DNA of 64,000 nt from Agarophyton chilense (taxonomy: Eukaryota; Rhodophyta; Florideophyceae; Gracilariales; Gracilariaceae), in NCBI GenBank assembly GCA_030374765.1, contig JARGXX010000105.1, positions 62,001-126,000 on the forward strand, read 5' to 3'. The translations under genes were made by a program, and so were the position numbers. Shown here one piece after another: positions 12,190 through 24,464 of the stretch (position 1 is its first letter; each line of letters starts with the position of its first letter). The notes under the pieces were generated by a model. It worked only from the letters and a program-made list of their open reading frames with translations. It was not told where the DNA came from and did not search any database.

Positions 12190-13659
12190 TTACCTCAGGA
12201 TCTTCCGATTGCACCTACCAATAAGGTCATTTGTTTCCGTATAGTCCTGAGGTCCATCATCTGTAAGGATGGTAGGATTTAGGTCGTCCAATGGAGTGTC
12301 GTCAGTTCCGTCAGCAATAATTCGCCAGAGGGCATCTGCTGCCTGGTGCTGGATGCGTGGCCTGTAGGTTATCTCGTAGTCATATTCGGAGAGCCTGAGG
12401 CGCCACCTAGCGAGTCGACTCGATGCATCGGTCATATTCAGTAACCAGTGGAGTGAGTCATGGTTTGTCCTAATGGTAAGCCTGGTTCCCTCGACGTACG
12501 GAAGGAGTGTCGATACGGACCATACGATAACTAGACTTTTTTTTTCGGTCGTACTGTAGTTTCGCTCCGCGCTGGTGAGCGTTCTGCTCCAGTAGCCAAT
12601 AGGTCGATAGTCCTTCGGTGACTCCTGTTCCTGTAGCAATGCACAACCCACTTGGACATCAGAGGCATCTGTGTCCTGGACAAAAGGCCTTTTGGGCTTT
12701 GGTAAAGCCAATATGGTTGGGTTCAGCAATTGGTCCTTTAGGGTCTGAAATGCTTCGTACTGGTCGTCCGTAAGGGCTTCGAACTCCAAAGGTGCTCCCT
12801 TCTTCATCATCGAGTTGAGAGGGGCCATGATCTTGGCAAACCCTTTGACGGACCGTCGGTAAACGTTGCACAAGCCCACGAAGGATTGTAGTTCCGTGTG
12901 GGTCCTAGGAGGTTTAGCCTGGCGAATCGCATTTGGGGTCCGTGTGGCCACCTTTAGCTTTCCTTGGAGGAAGACGTGACCGAGATAGTTCACTGAGGCC
13001 TGGAAGAAAGCGCATTTGCGTAGTTTCAATGTCACTCCAGCGTTCTGTAGGATTGTTAGCACATTCTTCACGTGGCGAAGGTGTTCCTTTACGGTCCGTG
13101 AGAAGATTATAACGTCATCCAAATAGACCAGGGCGAACTTCCATTTGAATCTGGACAGTATAATGTCCATTACCCGTTGGAACGTGGCTGGTGCATTCTT
13201 CAAACCAAAGCGCATGCTAGTAAATCTGAACAGACCTTCATGGGTGGTGAAGGTTTTCAGCGCTCTCGCGTCTTCGGCCAAAGGGATTTGCCAATATCCC
13301 GAGTTAGCGTCCAGTTTAGTAAATACGACAGCTTCGCCTAAGGAATCCAGACAGTCGTCCATGCGGGGTATCGGGTATGAGTCCCTCTTGGTGACTGCGT
13401 TCAGCTTCCTGTAGTCGACACAAAACCTGACGGAGCCACCTTTCTTCGCCACAAGGACAAGGGGACTTGCCCATTCGGATTGGTTTGGAGGCGCCGGCTC
13501 TATCACTTGAGCTTTGCGCATCTTGTCCATCTGGTCGGCGACAGTTTCCCTACCTTTAAGGCCGGTACGGAATGGGTGCTGGAAATGTGGTCTAGCGTCA
13601 TCCTGAAGGTCAATGCGGTGTATAGTGGCTCTGATTGTGCCCAATGTACCTGACCACAT
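12190..13659 (-). CDS. reverse transcriptase-RNase H frame of fossil element B
   Basis: A 489-codon open stretch. RT motifs in order are WASPLVLVAKKGGSVRFCVD, then FTKLDANSGYWQI, then FGLKNAPATFQRVMD, then YLDDVIIFSRT. RNase H follows, starting at FVQDTDASDVQVGCALLQEQ. This is the typical arrangement for a Ty3/gypsy pol. It belongs to a broken element, so expression as part of a working polyprotein is unlikely. It is clearly homologous to 29300-30500 in element C. Confidence 0.85.
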   Translation of the reverse strand: MWSGTLGTIRATIHRIDLQDDARPHFQHPFRTGLKGRETVADQMDKMRKAQVIEPAPPNQSEWASPLVLVAKKGGSVRFCVDYRKLNAVTKRDSYPIPRMDDCLDSLGEAVVFTKLDANSGYWQIPLAEDARALKTFTTHEGLFRFTSMRFGLKNAPATFQRVMDIILSRFKWKFALVYLDDVIIFSRTVKEHLRHVKNVLTILQNAGVTLKLRKCAFFQASVNYLGHVFLQGKLKVATRTPNAIRQAKPPRTHTELQSFVGLCNVYRRSVKGFAKIMAPLNSMMKKGAPLEFEALTDDQYEAFQTLKDQLLNPTILALPKPKRPFVQDTDASDVQVGCALLQEQESPKDYRPIGYWSRTLTSAERNYSTTEKKSLVIVWSVSTLLPYVEGTRLTIRTNHDSLHWLLNMTDASSRLARWRLRLSEYDYEITYRPRIQHQAADALWRIIADGTDDTPLDDLNPTILTDDGPQDYTETNDLIGRCNRKILR

Positions 13660-13705
13660 GGCCTAGTATTTCCTGAGGAGATCAAGTACCTGGGGCTTAT
13701 ACGAT

Positions 13706-14431
13706 TCAAATTCTTCGCCGATGGCGACCATCTCCTTCCAAGAGTCGACGTCCTCGTCGGGAGTTGGCTTCGCAAAAATTTTCCATTTGGGCCTTAATAA
13801 TGGCCACGGGCGCGGGTAGAGTGATACCAAACACTGCATTTTTAGGTAACCGCACGGGTTTATCTCTGAAGTTGCTGATTGTCACCAAGAAGGACCTGTT
13901 AGGACTAATGTCCATTGCTGCATTGGCCATCAAGGTAAGGTGCTTCCGAACCGTTTTCAGGTGGTTCTGAATCGTTACGAGACCTGACGACTGGGAATGG
14001 ACCGATACAGCGATTTGGGTCATCGGGGGTATCGTTATGTCCTTTGACAGACGAGCGTTATTGGAATTCGTGTTTTCGGAGACCACCGCTCGTTTGCGGT
14101 TAGCTTTTGGCCCTGGGACGGAACCAGTTATGGAGATGGAAGGTGCGCGGTAGAACGCGACTTTCCGAAGGCCTGGATAGATGGTTTTAATGCATAGTTC
14201 GATAAAGGAGGTCCCTAGGATTGCCTCAGCGCCCAAGCTAGGACATACAAGAAACCACGTGCCGACTTTGAATTGTCCTACCTGGAGGTAAAGTGGTACT
14301 ATTCCTTTAATTTCCATTAGTCTACATGATGTATCGGTAATCCTTGGGGTCTTCCTTGCTTGAACTAAATCTTGCCATCCCAGTGGGAGCAGCTTAGAAT
14401 GGACCAAGTTGGGACCAGCGCCTGTGTCCAA
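13706..14431 (-). pseudogene. protease region of chromovirus B
   Basis: Begins at the aspartic protease active-site block DTGAGPNLVH and continues through a conserved segment (VGTWFLVCPSLGAEAILGTS) that aligns with the same region of element C (28248-28480). It lies directly upstream of the RT frame, as in other Ty3/gypsy elements. Confidence 0.75.
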
Positions 14432-15209
14432 TACAGCTGTGGTCAGTCGACAGTCGTTGGATCGAAGTCCTACGGATACTCGAACTTTATAGTTCTCTTT
14501 CCGGAGGATACAGACGGGATGGTTTCTGTGTTGCTGTTGTGGTTCATCCTGGGTGGAATATTGTGGGTGGTTTGTACTGGTAGGTGAGGAGCTCTTTGGC
14601 TCATGACCGTCAAATTGGTTGAGGTAGGGGCTTAGAGAAGGAGGATTTGCCTCGAGTCTTCCATCTAAGAGTTTTCCGATGGGGTTTCCGTTTCTTCCTG
14701 AGGATAGGATTCTTCTACGGGGTCGTCCGTAGGATATAAAATGGTGTGGATCTGTGGTGCTCTGATCCGAGTGTCCGGAGGCATGGCATAGCGTGAGCTT
14801 CCAGGGGTCCCTGTGGTTCGTTTCTGTGCCGTGTGATACATTCCTTCGGATCTCCGCACCCGGTAATTCTCTTCTCTTAGGTCTAGGAGGGTTTTACGTG
14901 CGTCCTCAGACAGATATTTCGTACAGTCACAAAGTTGGGTCAGTGACAGGCAGAGGAACCAGGCCCTTAAGGAGCGAACAAAAGAGTCCTTGCGGGGCGA
15001 AAAGGGATAATACTAAGGTGTGGGTGGTCCAGTGGTCGCTGTAGTTCCCTGGGAGGTGTATGATGGAGGACCAGACGGAAAAGCACTGAAATTGACCGCG
15101 AGGACGTCTCCCGAATCGGCGTAATGGAGTGAAGAATCCATGTCGGACTCCGTGGAGCTAACCAAATGGGCTTGGATGGGTTTACGCAACGCGGTTGCGT
15201 GTCCTCTGG

Positions 15210-16877
15210 TTACATCAGCGTTGCGCCTGGAGGTCCTGTAGCTTTTTCCATAACCTTCGGCGTAGGGGGCGAGCCGTCGAAAGGAGTATTGTTGGGTTTC
15301 CGTGTGGTAATTGCGCATATGTGTCCGAATGCAGGGAGCAATCCCGTGATGAAGTGACGTTTAAGGCGTCCTTTGGAGAACAAGTTTCCACATCGGTAAG
15401 CCCTCCTCCATAGGTCGTCTGCGAAAGCCGATTCGTTCATGTTGGAGCTCTGCCTAAAGGATATTACTTCATGGTGGGCATCCATTATAACGTCATCCGT
15501 AGCGTAAGTTCTCAAGAGGTAATGAACAACCTGAGGGTATGACCTGAGGGACTCACGGTCTTGAGCATCCACGAGGTCAATTGTGCCAAATATCTTCGAA
15601 ACCACTCAGTCACGCGCCTGTCCTGTGAGGAAGAATTGGAAAAGGTACAGAGCGGCGCCTTCGTGGACACCGTTCTGATCTCAGGCCGTACGGAACAAAC
15701 TGAGAAACCTAAGGACAGCAACGGGATCGGAACCAGAGAACTTGACCGTAATGGTTAGTTGCATCCGTTTGGCCCATTTGGCGACTCTGCCAGCGACCGA
15801 ACCAGAATGTTTCGCGGACCTGTCGGCCAGCTGGTAATTCCGCTAGTCTAGAACCTTAAGGAAAAGTTTTTCTGTGGTTGTCAGTGGTCTGAGGCTTCGA
15901 AGGGCAGCCTCATTCACTTCCGAGTGGGTCGTTTCGGTCGAGAACGATTCGGAATCACTCGTGTCCGAATGGTCTCTTCTCTTGCTACTTCTTTTCTCAT
16001 TTCTCTTACGGTTGCTTCTTTTCTTTCCAGCGGAGTTGGGACCTAAAGGATCGATCTCTCTATCAGATTCGAAGTAGCCCTGAGTTCGCTGTACCTCGTA
16101 TAATCCGTCGGGTGGGGCAAGCGGTCTCTCTTGTAGACGCGGAGCTTCTCTTCTGCTCCTTGCTTGTCCTTCACTTGGATTCTTTAGATGGGCAACCAGT
16201 CTCTCATCTAGACGTGGAGCTTCTCTTCTGCTTCTAGATTTGCCCACCATGGGGTTTTCGTGATGATATTCCCGGCGAGGGGCGGATAACGCCGCCATTC
16301 CTGGGGCTTCGGTAGGGGGTTATCATATGAAGAACGGATGGTTAATTTGTGGTAGGGTGGTCTTAGGGACCAAATTGCCTACCTGGCGGGTGACGGCTCC
16401 TTAAACGGCCTGTAGGAGGGAGTCTACGAATAAGTCAGACTCCAATACCTTAGGGACGATTCGCGCGATGAGGTAATCCGTATGGTCAGCGATCACCGTA
16501 GCGAGTCGCACGTCCATAATAGAATCCACGTGGGTTAAGCAGAGCTCACGGAGACGGGGCCAGAGAAGGTCGGCAGTACCTGCGGGCAGGTTTTCTCGAA
16601 TACCTTCTGTCTGGGGGGTTTCTCCTTGAGGTGTCCCTGGCCTAGAGGTGGCCCTGGTGAGGCGTTCTCGTAAACGCGCTGCCAACTTGGGTTCTCGGCG
16701 AATCCTTTCAGGGCTATTCAGCGGGGTCAGTACTTCTTGCGGATGGCTCCTCGTGCTCCTGCGGTCGCTAACGGTATCCACCTGAGGGTCAGCTGACATT
16801 TCTGGCGTGGTAGTCGCACTTTGTCCTGCTGTAGAAGTTCTATGGTCTGATCCGCTGGGTGTGTTTCCTGCATCCAT
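15210..16877 (-). pseudogene. gag region of chromovirus B
   Basis: Decayed gag. The capsid-like piece (about 15605-15210) has SFRQSSNMNESAFADDLWRR and RCGNLFSKGRLKRHFITGLL, matching the gag of element C (RCGNVFPAYERCTMFVNGLD). The amino part contains two tandem copies of a SRREAPRL-x-ER unit and a basic/acidic Ser-rich stretch. Several breaks. Confidence 0.65.
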
Positions 16878-17001
16878 AATTGCGGTTGCTTCTGTACTTC
16901 TGGTCCGTTGGGAAATTTACCCAATGGTTAGAATCCGGATGATTCTTCGTTCCAGTGGTCCCTTCAACTATTCCAAAGGTTTCTAAGTTGAAAGATCAAA
17001 A

Positions 17002-17447
17002 TGTAACGCATTGACGGGTAGGTCAGCGTACGGGTCTCGACCGGTGGTAGCGTGGTAGAGCGGGTCCTAAGATTCGAATCCTTGACGGCGGCACTCCAAG
17101 AGTACTTGATGCAACGGGATGGCGTTTACTGCTTAGTCCTACAGGTTCGAGCTACGGAAACGATGGCTTGAAGACCAAAGGGTGGAACTAATATACCAAA
17201 GGGGGTTATTTAGTATCCTAACGCTGCCTACCATACTCTAAGGGAGAAGCGTCACTCGAGCCAAGTAAATAGTACTGGCGAGGCGCTGAGATCTCCCTGG
17301 CACTGTAATGCTAATCTATTACACTAATAAAAATAAATTAATAATCTACATGAGTCCACCTGAGGTCGACCCGTCCACCTGTCATCTGCAAAATCCTTCA
17401 CGGCCCGGCGGCTTACAGAGCTCAACCATTATCATCGCTCCTTCACA
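17002..17447 (-). repeat. 5' LTR of chromovirus B
   Basis: 446 bp direct copy of 8581-9026 with TG...CA ends. The middle 230 bp or so is identical to the partner LTR. Confidence 0.85.
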
Positions 17448-20400
17448 TTCACAGTGGGCCTCAACAGAGCATACCGTACTATTTCCTCCAGAAAATGAAG
17501 GAAGAAGTAGTCACGATCTCTGGAAAGTTACTTTCCTCCAGCCTCCGCTCTATTGGACAAACACAATCTGAAACGCTTTCTGAGTGAGAAGTGCGGGATG
17601 GATTGCTAATGTAGGGATCGCCCTGAAGAAACAGATCTCTCTGAAAGTAAGAATCGCTCCCAGCTTCGGGATTGCTCTTAACGCAAGGATCGTTCTGGTG
17701 GTCGCTCGCGCGAGCGAGCTGCAGATATTGACAGGTCAAAGCAAAGGGAAGGGTTCGGTGGCTCGCGGACTTCATTGAGTGACCATAGTGACTGGAGAAA
17801 TGACAGTGCTCTCAAAAAGGAATAGAGAAGCTACAACTTTGAAAGAAGTGATGACATGCCTTTAAAGCGCAATGCAGACAGAGCGGACGAAATCTTCAGG
17901 TATTGGAAGAGATGGGCGAAAAGATACTGCGAAAACGAAGGAAGAAGCCACTAAGTATCGTCCGGATGTCGACGGTTCACAGAAGTGGGCTGGGGTGATA
18001 TTCAAAACGTTGTTTAAAAAGTTATTCGATCCCTCTTTTTTGAACAAAGGACTGCCGAAATGTTAGACTTGAGGCACGGGCACGCCAGCCCGAAGTATTT
18101 CGTAGAAGGCCGGATCGATGCGCATCTCCCCTCGCGGAAAAACGACGCAACGAAGCCTGAAACAATTCAGGCGCCCCTCCGCTCGTCACAAAAAGCTCGC
18201 AGCGCTCCGGTAGCAAGCATGACGAGCGGCGCACGCAGACATCAGACCTGGGCTGTAAATGGGCTGACGACGACGGCTATGAAGCTGAAAATCAGCCACC
18301 AAGATACGAGAAGTCGGCTTTAAATCAATTCGGAGGGCCTTGTAAACCAGGGTCGTTAACGACGTCGGAATTGGGGGACAAAAGGTTTGCACCACATGAG
18401 CCACGAGTGCGAGATATATAGGCGGGGGGGACGGATGTGGTGCTCTTGGAGGCGGATTTAGGCGCTTTTAGGGCATCGGGATTGGTGATGGGGCTGCTGG
18501 TTGGGGTAAGTTGGTTGCCGATGTGAATTTTTTTGGTGTTCAAGAAGACAAAACGTTGAGACGAGGGCGTATCGGATTAGACAGAAGCGTCGAGTGTTCG
18601 TGACTTCGTTGCGGTCCTTATTCGGGACGGATTTTTAAGTTGACATTGTTGTGATAGAGCTTGTTTTTTTGTGGTAAGAGGTGAGAGTTGTCTGTTTTGG
18701 ATGACTGGTGATGGTGAGATACGAGGTAACTTTGTGGTTAGAGATAGAGGTGAATGCTTCGAATGAAGTGAACAGTAGAAGAATTCACACATGAAAGAAC
18801 TCGAAAAAAAGCTACACAAACGCTTGGCTTCGCCATCAGTCAGGGCCGAGACCGCTGGAATGTGCCCAGTGCATGAACTTTCCCATCTCAGGAACCACGT
18901 AATCCGAAAAATTGGTGCCCTTAGTAGTTTGAAATGGGCGCAGTAATCAGGTGGTGCTTGAAGGCTTTGCTGCATGAACTGTGCAGGAAACATGTGACAG
19001 ATGCATCCCAACGCGATTGGAAGAAAAATTGCAGATAAAGTCTATATGAATTCAATTCTGTGTCACCTATGAAGGTGACGTTTCCCTTTGGTAGAGTCAT
19101 GCTGGTCTATCAACGCCTTTCACCTCGCTTCTATTCGCTCGAGCATCTGCGCCAAAGAGAGACCAGCCTTTTGGATTCTGGTGGCACTTCCATCAGAAAG
19201 AAAGTTGCAAATGCAAAACTCTTTTCTCTTGCATCTTTTTCATGAAGCAATCGCAATTCGCATGGAAGTTTAGTGTCGTACCAGTCCTCGTGTCTCTACT
19301 GTTTGAGTTCGATGGGTACTTTGAAAGTCGAGATTGATTAGGACACAAAATTTGAAGTATGGTGGAGTTCTCCGAATGGCAAGGATTCCCGCGGGGTGGC
19401 TCAGAGCTTTAACGGACAAAGGATTATTGGGAGTTGGTAGTCGGAAGGGCGTAATGTATTCTTGGATCCTATTCCCGTGCAGAACTGGTCGAAAACACTT
19501 TGGGAATGTTTATGCCGCGTGAGTTGAAGATAAAAAAACGCAGAATCGGGAACTGATGAACACAAGGCTGGATGGGAAACTATTATGGTCGATGGCCGTC
19601 TGCAGGTTGGGAGTGAAAGGCCGTTTCAAAGGGAAACACAAAGAAGAGAGCCAGGACTATGCTACGCCCATATCACTGTCAAGCTATTGCCTGCCATTCT
19701 ACGGGTGCCCGCATCGTGTGCCAAGGAGGAGGCGAAAATAAATGGGCACCAGGATGTGTGCCCTTTGATGGAATCCTACTACATTTATGAAGTCTGAACG
19801 AGTTCCTGGAGGATAGCTTGGTTAATCATTTGGGTCATGTTCAACTAGCAGAGTACTTGATGGGCTTTCTGGATAATTTCGTTTTCCTCCACCTTCTAGC
19901 CAATGAAGACCGGGAAAAGTGACCTGTCAGATTAGTTTTCAAAAATGAACAACCATTATATGCTCTGCATAACTGGAACATATTGCCAAACACTCTTCCT
20001 TTGATGGCCTCAAGATTTTAAGTATGCATTACTAGATGATTGAAAGAGATATTTCCTTTTGACATGTTTTTTTGGGTAGTTTGAGGCCAAAAATAGTTGG
20101 TTGTTGTTCTTTTTGCGAATACTAAAGTTTGTTACATCAGAAGTATATCGTTTTAAAGAAGAATATTAAAGCTATGTTTGACTAGATTCCCGAGGCTTCT
20201 ACTCAACGATAAAGATGTAAGATTGTCATTCTTGTTTTCTTCCTTTCTGCTCTAAGTTTGAAAATTCGTATCTTGAATTAATTTCATTTACTTTTTAAGA
20301 GAAAATTTGGCCTCATATGCGGCCAAGCTGGTCTCAGGTGAGGCCAATCCTCCGGGAGTGTAGACAATAGGGCCATTAAGTTTGAAATGGTTTCAGCGCT

Positions 20401-22230
20401 ATTTTTGGAATTCAACGGGAAGCCCTGCAAATCAATGAAATCAAGGTCTCGTTTCTTTCTTCCGACTTTGAAGCTGGTGGAAACCCTCCCAGTTCAATCG
20501 CGATGAATGTATAAGAGCTCATTATCTCCGACCTTATTTCCAGGGACTTCCCTTCGCAGGCCCAAAACTCCGTTCCCTCTCTCAGAGATCCGAAATGCAT
20601 GGATTCAGTTGGATTGCTGAAAGCCCGGGAACGGTGCAAGTTCAGGAGCTCTCTAGCTCGACTGCAAAAAAAACATTTCTCTTGATTAAAGAGATGAATT
20701 ACAATTCTTGATATTAAGAACTATTTTAATAACAAAGAGCACATGGATCTCTACAATCTGCCTTGGGCACCTTTGGAGGAGGTTTATTCTTCCACGGATG
20801 GTAGCAGGAAGGATTATTTAACTGCCAATATCTTAGACGGGTATAATGCCGGCAGCGAGAGTTTGAGAGACAGATTTTTAGCGTCTGGAGCCGCAGCATT
20901 GAGGGTCTCGGCAGGCAGTATTTTTTTGGAGCGTAGAATCGTTCAAACCTTTCTAGTTAAGAAATCGATTTAAAAGATGTAAAATACGTTGTCGTTTTAA
21001 ATATCAGACCCAACGCAATGGTTTCTGGAATCGTTTCGACGTTTTTGACGAAAGCAGCCGTAACTTTCATTTAAAAAATCGCCAAAAGGCACTTTGCTAG
21101 TTGATCATGAGCCATTTGTTGAACATTGGATCTGGAAACCGATGACCACGGCGTACGATTTCTGTTGGTTGCAAGATGAACATGTGATGGGGAGGGGCAT
21201 CTCCACATTGACAGTGCCTCCAGGGCGGTCTCGGTGCAATCACGCATTGCTCTACTTGTGGGGCTTTTAACCAGATAGATTAGGGCTCCGAGTTAATGCG
21301 CTGCCTGATGCACGCGCTCCTCCAAATTTGTCCGACTACTGGCATTGGGGAAGGACTCAAATGCACTTTGGTGAGTCAAAGAGAGAACAACAGTCGAGTT
21401 TGATCCTTTTGCGTTTTCCCCGCCAACCCGCAGCACATGCATTCTCAAGAACATCTGCGACCGCCGCTGATGTTCAAGCGTGCGAGAGTGAGGCCCGTGC
21501 GCTGATGCGTGGTATTCGGTGGCAGACACCTTTCATACCACGCATTCATGACAAAGGTCGCCCCTCTTCCTTCCTACCGCGATGGCCCCTGGTCGCGCAC
21601 ACCCTCCAAGCAGGCCACAAATCGGCGCAATTGAAATTAGGCCAACAGCTGCGGTGTTGATCTCTTCAAGGCTTAACTTGATCTGTGTGCCATCGTTTTG
21701 TCGATGGCATAGAACGACAATCGCAGATCCTCAGCCAGCTCGAAATCATCCATCTCTGCAATTTATGCAGTTTCACAATAGCTCTTCTTCATTCGCTTAT
21801 TGTAGGGCGTTCGAGAACTTAATGACACGCGATACAAACTCTGCACACGTCACTCTCCTTTATATACATACGCAAGGCATACACAGTGTAATCTGAGGCC
21901 CGTTCTTAACAAGCGTGAATGAACATGTGTATGATTGCGTTACGCCCTCCAATTGGCTGTAGGGAACATTTCTTAAAATGGACCTGAATAGGTTCCCATG
22001 GCTCCTTCATGTAAAGATTTCTGGCCCAAGAAATGATATCTCGACACTTGGCGCTATCAAGGCCAATTGTTTAAATTTTGGACGGCCTTGTTCCACAACA
22101 AGGCGTCCAACTTTTTTCCACTTTGTGGCGCATGAAAATGCACTACCCTTGAACCTATACTCCAACCTTTCCTTCCCTCTACATACGCTTCCCTTTTAGC
22201 TAGGTACAGCTTCGAGTTTTTGCTTCCGCC
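17448..22230. other. long spacer, no supported gene
   Basis: About 4.8 kb of sequence with only short open frames. A 16-bp palindrome (tcgctcgcgcgagcga) lies at 17702-17717. The stretch 18577-19011 is open on the - strand but lacks a convincing ATG or motif. AT-rich DNA fills 19960-20300. The only ATG-started small frame worth naming is at 20743-20973. No RNA gene is seen. Confidence 0.5.
20743..20973 (+). CDS. small hypothetical protein, doubtful
   Basis: ATG-started frame of 76 codons (MDLYNLPWAPLEEVYSS...). No signal peptide, membrane segment or known motif is visible. It stands alone in a long gene-poor spacer and has no partner in the window, so it may be a chance frame or the remnant of an exon. 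Confidence 0.15.
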   Translation: MDLYNLPWAPLEEVYSSTDGSRKDYLTANILDGYNAGSESLRDRFLASGAAALRVSAGSIFLERRIVQTFLVKKSI

Positions 22231-23953
22231 ATGTCGAACCCCGCATTGAACTCGTCCTCCAACAGTCCAGGGCCTTTGACAGCAGCACCAAATCCACCTA
22301 TTTCGCAACATGCGGCGCACAACTTGCAGACCTCTGCCATTTTGGGAGTGTCAGATTGTTTGGAAAGCGCTACAAACTCTCCTCTTCGAAAGGCTTCCAC
22401 ACAAGATATTCGTCTCTCACCTTGGGTAACTAATCATTTGTACAATCCACAGCATAATTTGCCTCGCCGAAGCCCACGGGAACACCAATCTACGCCATGC
22501 AAAGAAGATTCCGTGGTCCGGCAGAAACATTCAAGTGGTAGAAAGCGCCTTCTCTCGTCGTTGAAATCCGATGTAAGAAAAATACAGGACGGGAAATTTT
22601 CCCCCTATTTGGAGGCAGAGAAACTGACCAAGCTCTATACGTATCTTCTATCATGCACCGTAACTATTTTGAGAAAGATTAAAAAGGGGTTCGGTTTCAA
22701 AAACAGCCATAGACCTAAGAAAGAACTTATGGCTAGGATACTACTCTTTCTCTACACAAAGCAGCTGAAAAGTATGTCTTTGCAACGCGCTTTGGAGAAG
22801 AACGGAGATCTTTCAGCCTACAAACACTGGGAACAATCCGCCGCTCGAAAACGTGAAGAAGTAGAAACATTACCGAACGTAGAGAAGTTCCTGACAATAG
22901 TACAGGATAATGAACAGAAACAAGTCCGTGCCCTGATTCATAGGCACACAAACAAGACGGATTTCACAGAAAACTGCTGCGCGTCGAAAAGAGCCCAAAT
23001 GAAGAGGAGATAGCTGCCATGTTTTCGCTTGATGAGTTTGCGCGTCTCATTGTGTTGCTCCGGGACGACGAGAGAGCCAAAACTAAGCTTTGTGCTGCGA
23101 TTAGAGTTGAATTGACAAGGACACAATTGGATGTCAACGTTACGAGAGATTCGTTTTAGAAAATCATTGAAGACAGGTTCAACGATGCTTCCGTAGACAC
23201 CAGGCAATGTTTTGCCGGAAGAGATGACGAAATAGATTCGAACGAGCGCCCAAAAGCATTTCGATCTGGTTCTGTCCTTCGCAACCAATTCAATCTCGTT
23301 AGGAAGCTTTTCAGTATTGTTCGTGATAAGTGGGCGGCCTCAGATCAAAACGAAGTAAGCAGAATCACTCAGTTTCTAAAGTACACAACTAACGGGGAGC
23401 TCACCGCAGAATAGACACGCGTTTATATCTTTTTCACAGTTGTTCGGGTTGGAACAGCGGCTGAGGACGCGAATGTTTTGCGAAATGCTTCAAAGCTAAT
23501 TGAAAAAGATGATGCCGGCTATGAGATCTGAATACCACTCTCATAGAGTGAACGCGCAAGAGAGCGGCTTAGGAAAATTTCAAAGCGAGAAAGGAGTGAT
23601 TTGAGGGAGGATTTCACCTCCTCTCCAAGTCTGTCATTCGTTTGCGGTCCCCCTCGGAGGCAAGAACAGCAATAATGCGCGAGCAACTCCAGCTACAGAA
23701 ATCAAAAAACACGAGGAAAGATAATTTTGAAAACAAGATCATGAGCGATATGAACCTAAGAAAACGACTCATGAAACTTTATGAACAGGCTGTGATGCCC
23801 TACGAGCGTGCACAGAAAATGAATAATGCTATGTTTGGCGAAGATGCCAAGGAAGCTATGGATCTTTCAAAGAAGCAGTATGACTCCGTTCGCCTCAAGA
23901 TTAAGAACAGTACCCCTGCGAACATCTGTAACCATAGCCCTGCTGAAACGTAA
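22231..23953 (+). pseudogene. decayed hypothetical gene, possibly Myb/SANT-like
   Basis: Starts with an ATG at 22231 in a clean 260-codon frame that ends at 23013. Coding-like sequence continues in another frame (DEFARLIVLLRDDERAKTK, then VTRDSF followed by an in-frame TAG and KIIEDRFND). A coiled, charged tail lies at about 23642-23953 (LMKLYEQAVMPYERAQKM). The RDSF-x-KIIEDRFND pattern recalls Myb/SANT-like DNA-binding segments (FW...FN), with the tryptophan position now a stop; this is a guess from pattern only. The frameshift near 23000 and several stops indicate a pseudogene. It lies 500 bp upstream of the broken NUF2-like gene, so the locus as a whole seems to be decaying. Confidence 0.4.
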
Positions 23954-24464
23954 CCGATTTGTGATTGTGGCGGTGTTTGATGACACCGGGTAATAGTGGG
24001 ACATGATCACAACTAATATTCGGTATGCACTCAATGCGATACTTTCATTCCGCTCTGCCTTTATCATATGCTAACATTTGTATATGCCACAGTTCTTCAC
24101 TCTCGAACAGAACAACTGAGTCTTACTTTTCAATACGATTAACATGTCATGCTCTTATATGTATTTAATGAATTCCTATTGATAGATGATTCCTGCGCTT
24201 TTGCTTTGCTTGTTTCATAAATTAACCTTTCCTGTGAACTCTTGTAAAAGTTTCAAAGCCCCCAGAACAACAATCTACTGCTCCTACTTTCAACCAGCTT
24301 TCAATGCAAAGGGCGTTATTGAATGCCGTGCTCTTCGTATTTTACCAAGTTCGTGGTCTCGCACCTCACGGAAGAAAGATAATTAACTCGACAAAACTGC
24401 ATCATCACTCCAATTGCACTTTAGACAGCCCCATCACCTGCACAGGCCTTCTTCGGTTTTCACA
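23954..24464. other. spacer upstream of the NUF2-like gene
   Basis: AT-rich 500-bp gap between two genes read in the same direction. It probably held the promoter of the NUF2-like gene. No TATA box stands out at a convincing distance from the ATG at 24465. Confidence 0.35.

Larger units (their letters stand above)
8581..17447 (-). mobile_element. Ty3/gypsy chromovirus fossil B with both LTRs
   Basis: LTR element on the - strand bounded by 446-bp direct repeats (8581-9026 and 17002-17447) that start TGTAACGC and end TTCACA on the + strand. The flanks gtcac (8576-8580) and ttcac (17448-17452) fit a 5-bp target duplication with one change. Reading from high to low coordinates: gag (about 16877-15210), protease (about 14431), RT and RNase H (13659-12190), integrase (about 12055-11136), chromodomain (10961-10341), then an opposite-strand accessory frame (9544-10168) before the 3' LTR. 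LTR identity is about 95 percent by eye, suggesting a moderately old insertion. It is broken, with around ten breaks. Confidence 0.85.

Noticed and set aside
18577-19011. 144-codon - strand frame
   Set aside because: No ATG at its start, no motif and no neighbour support.
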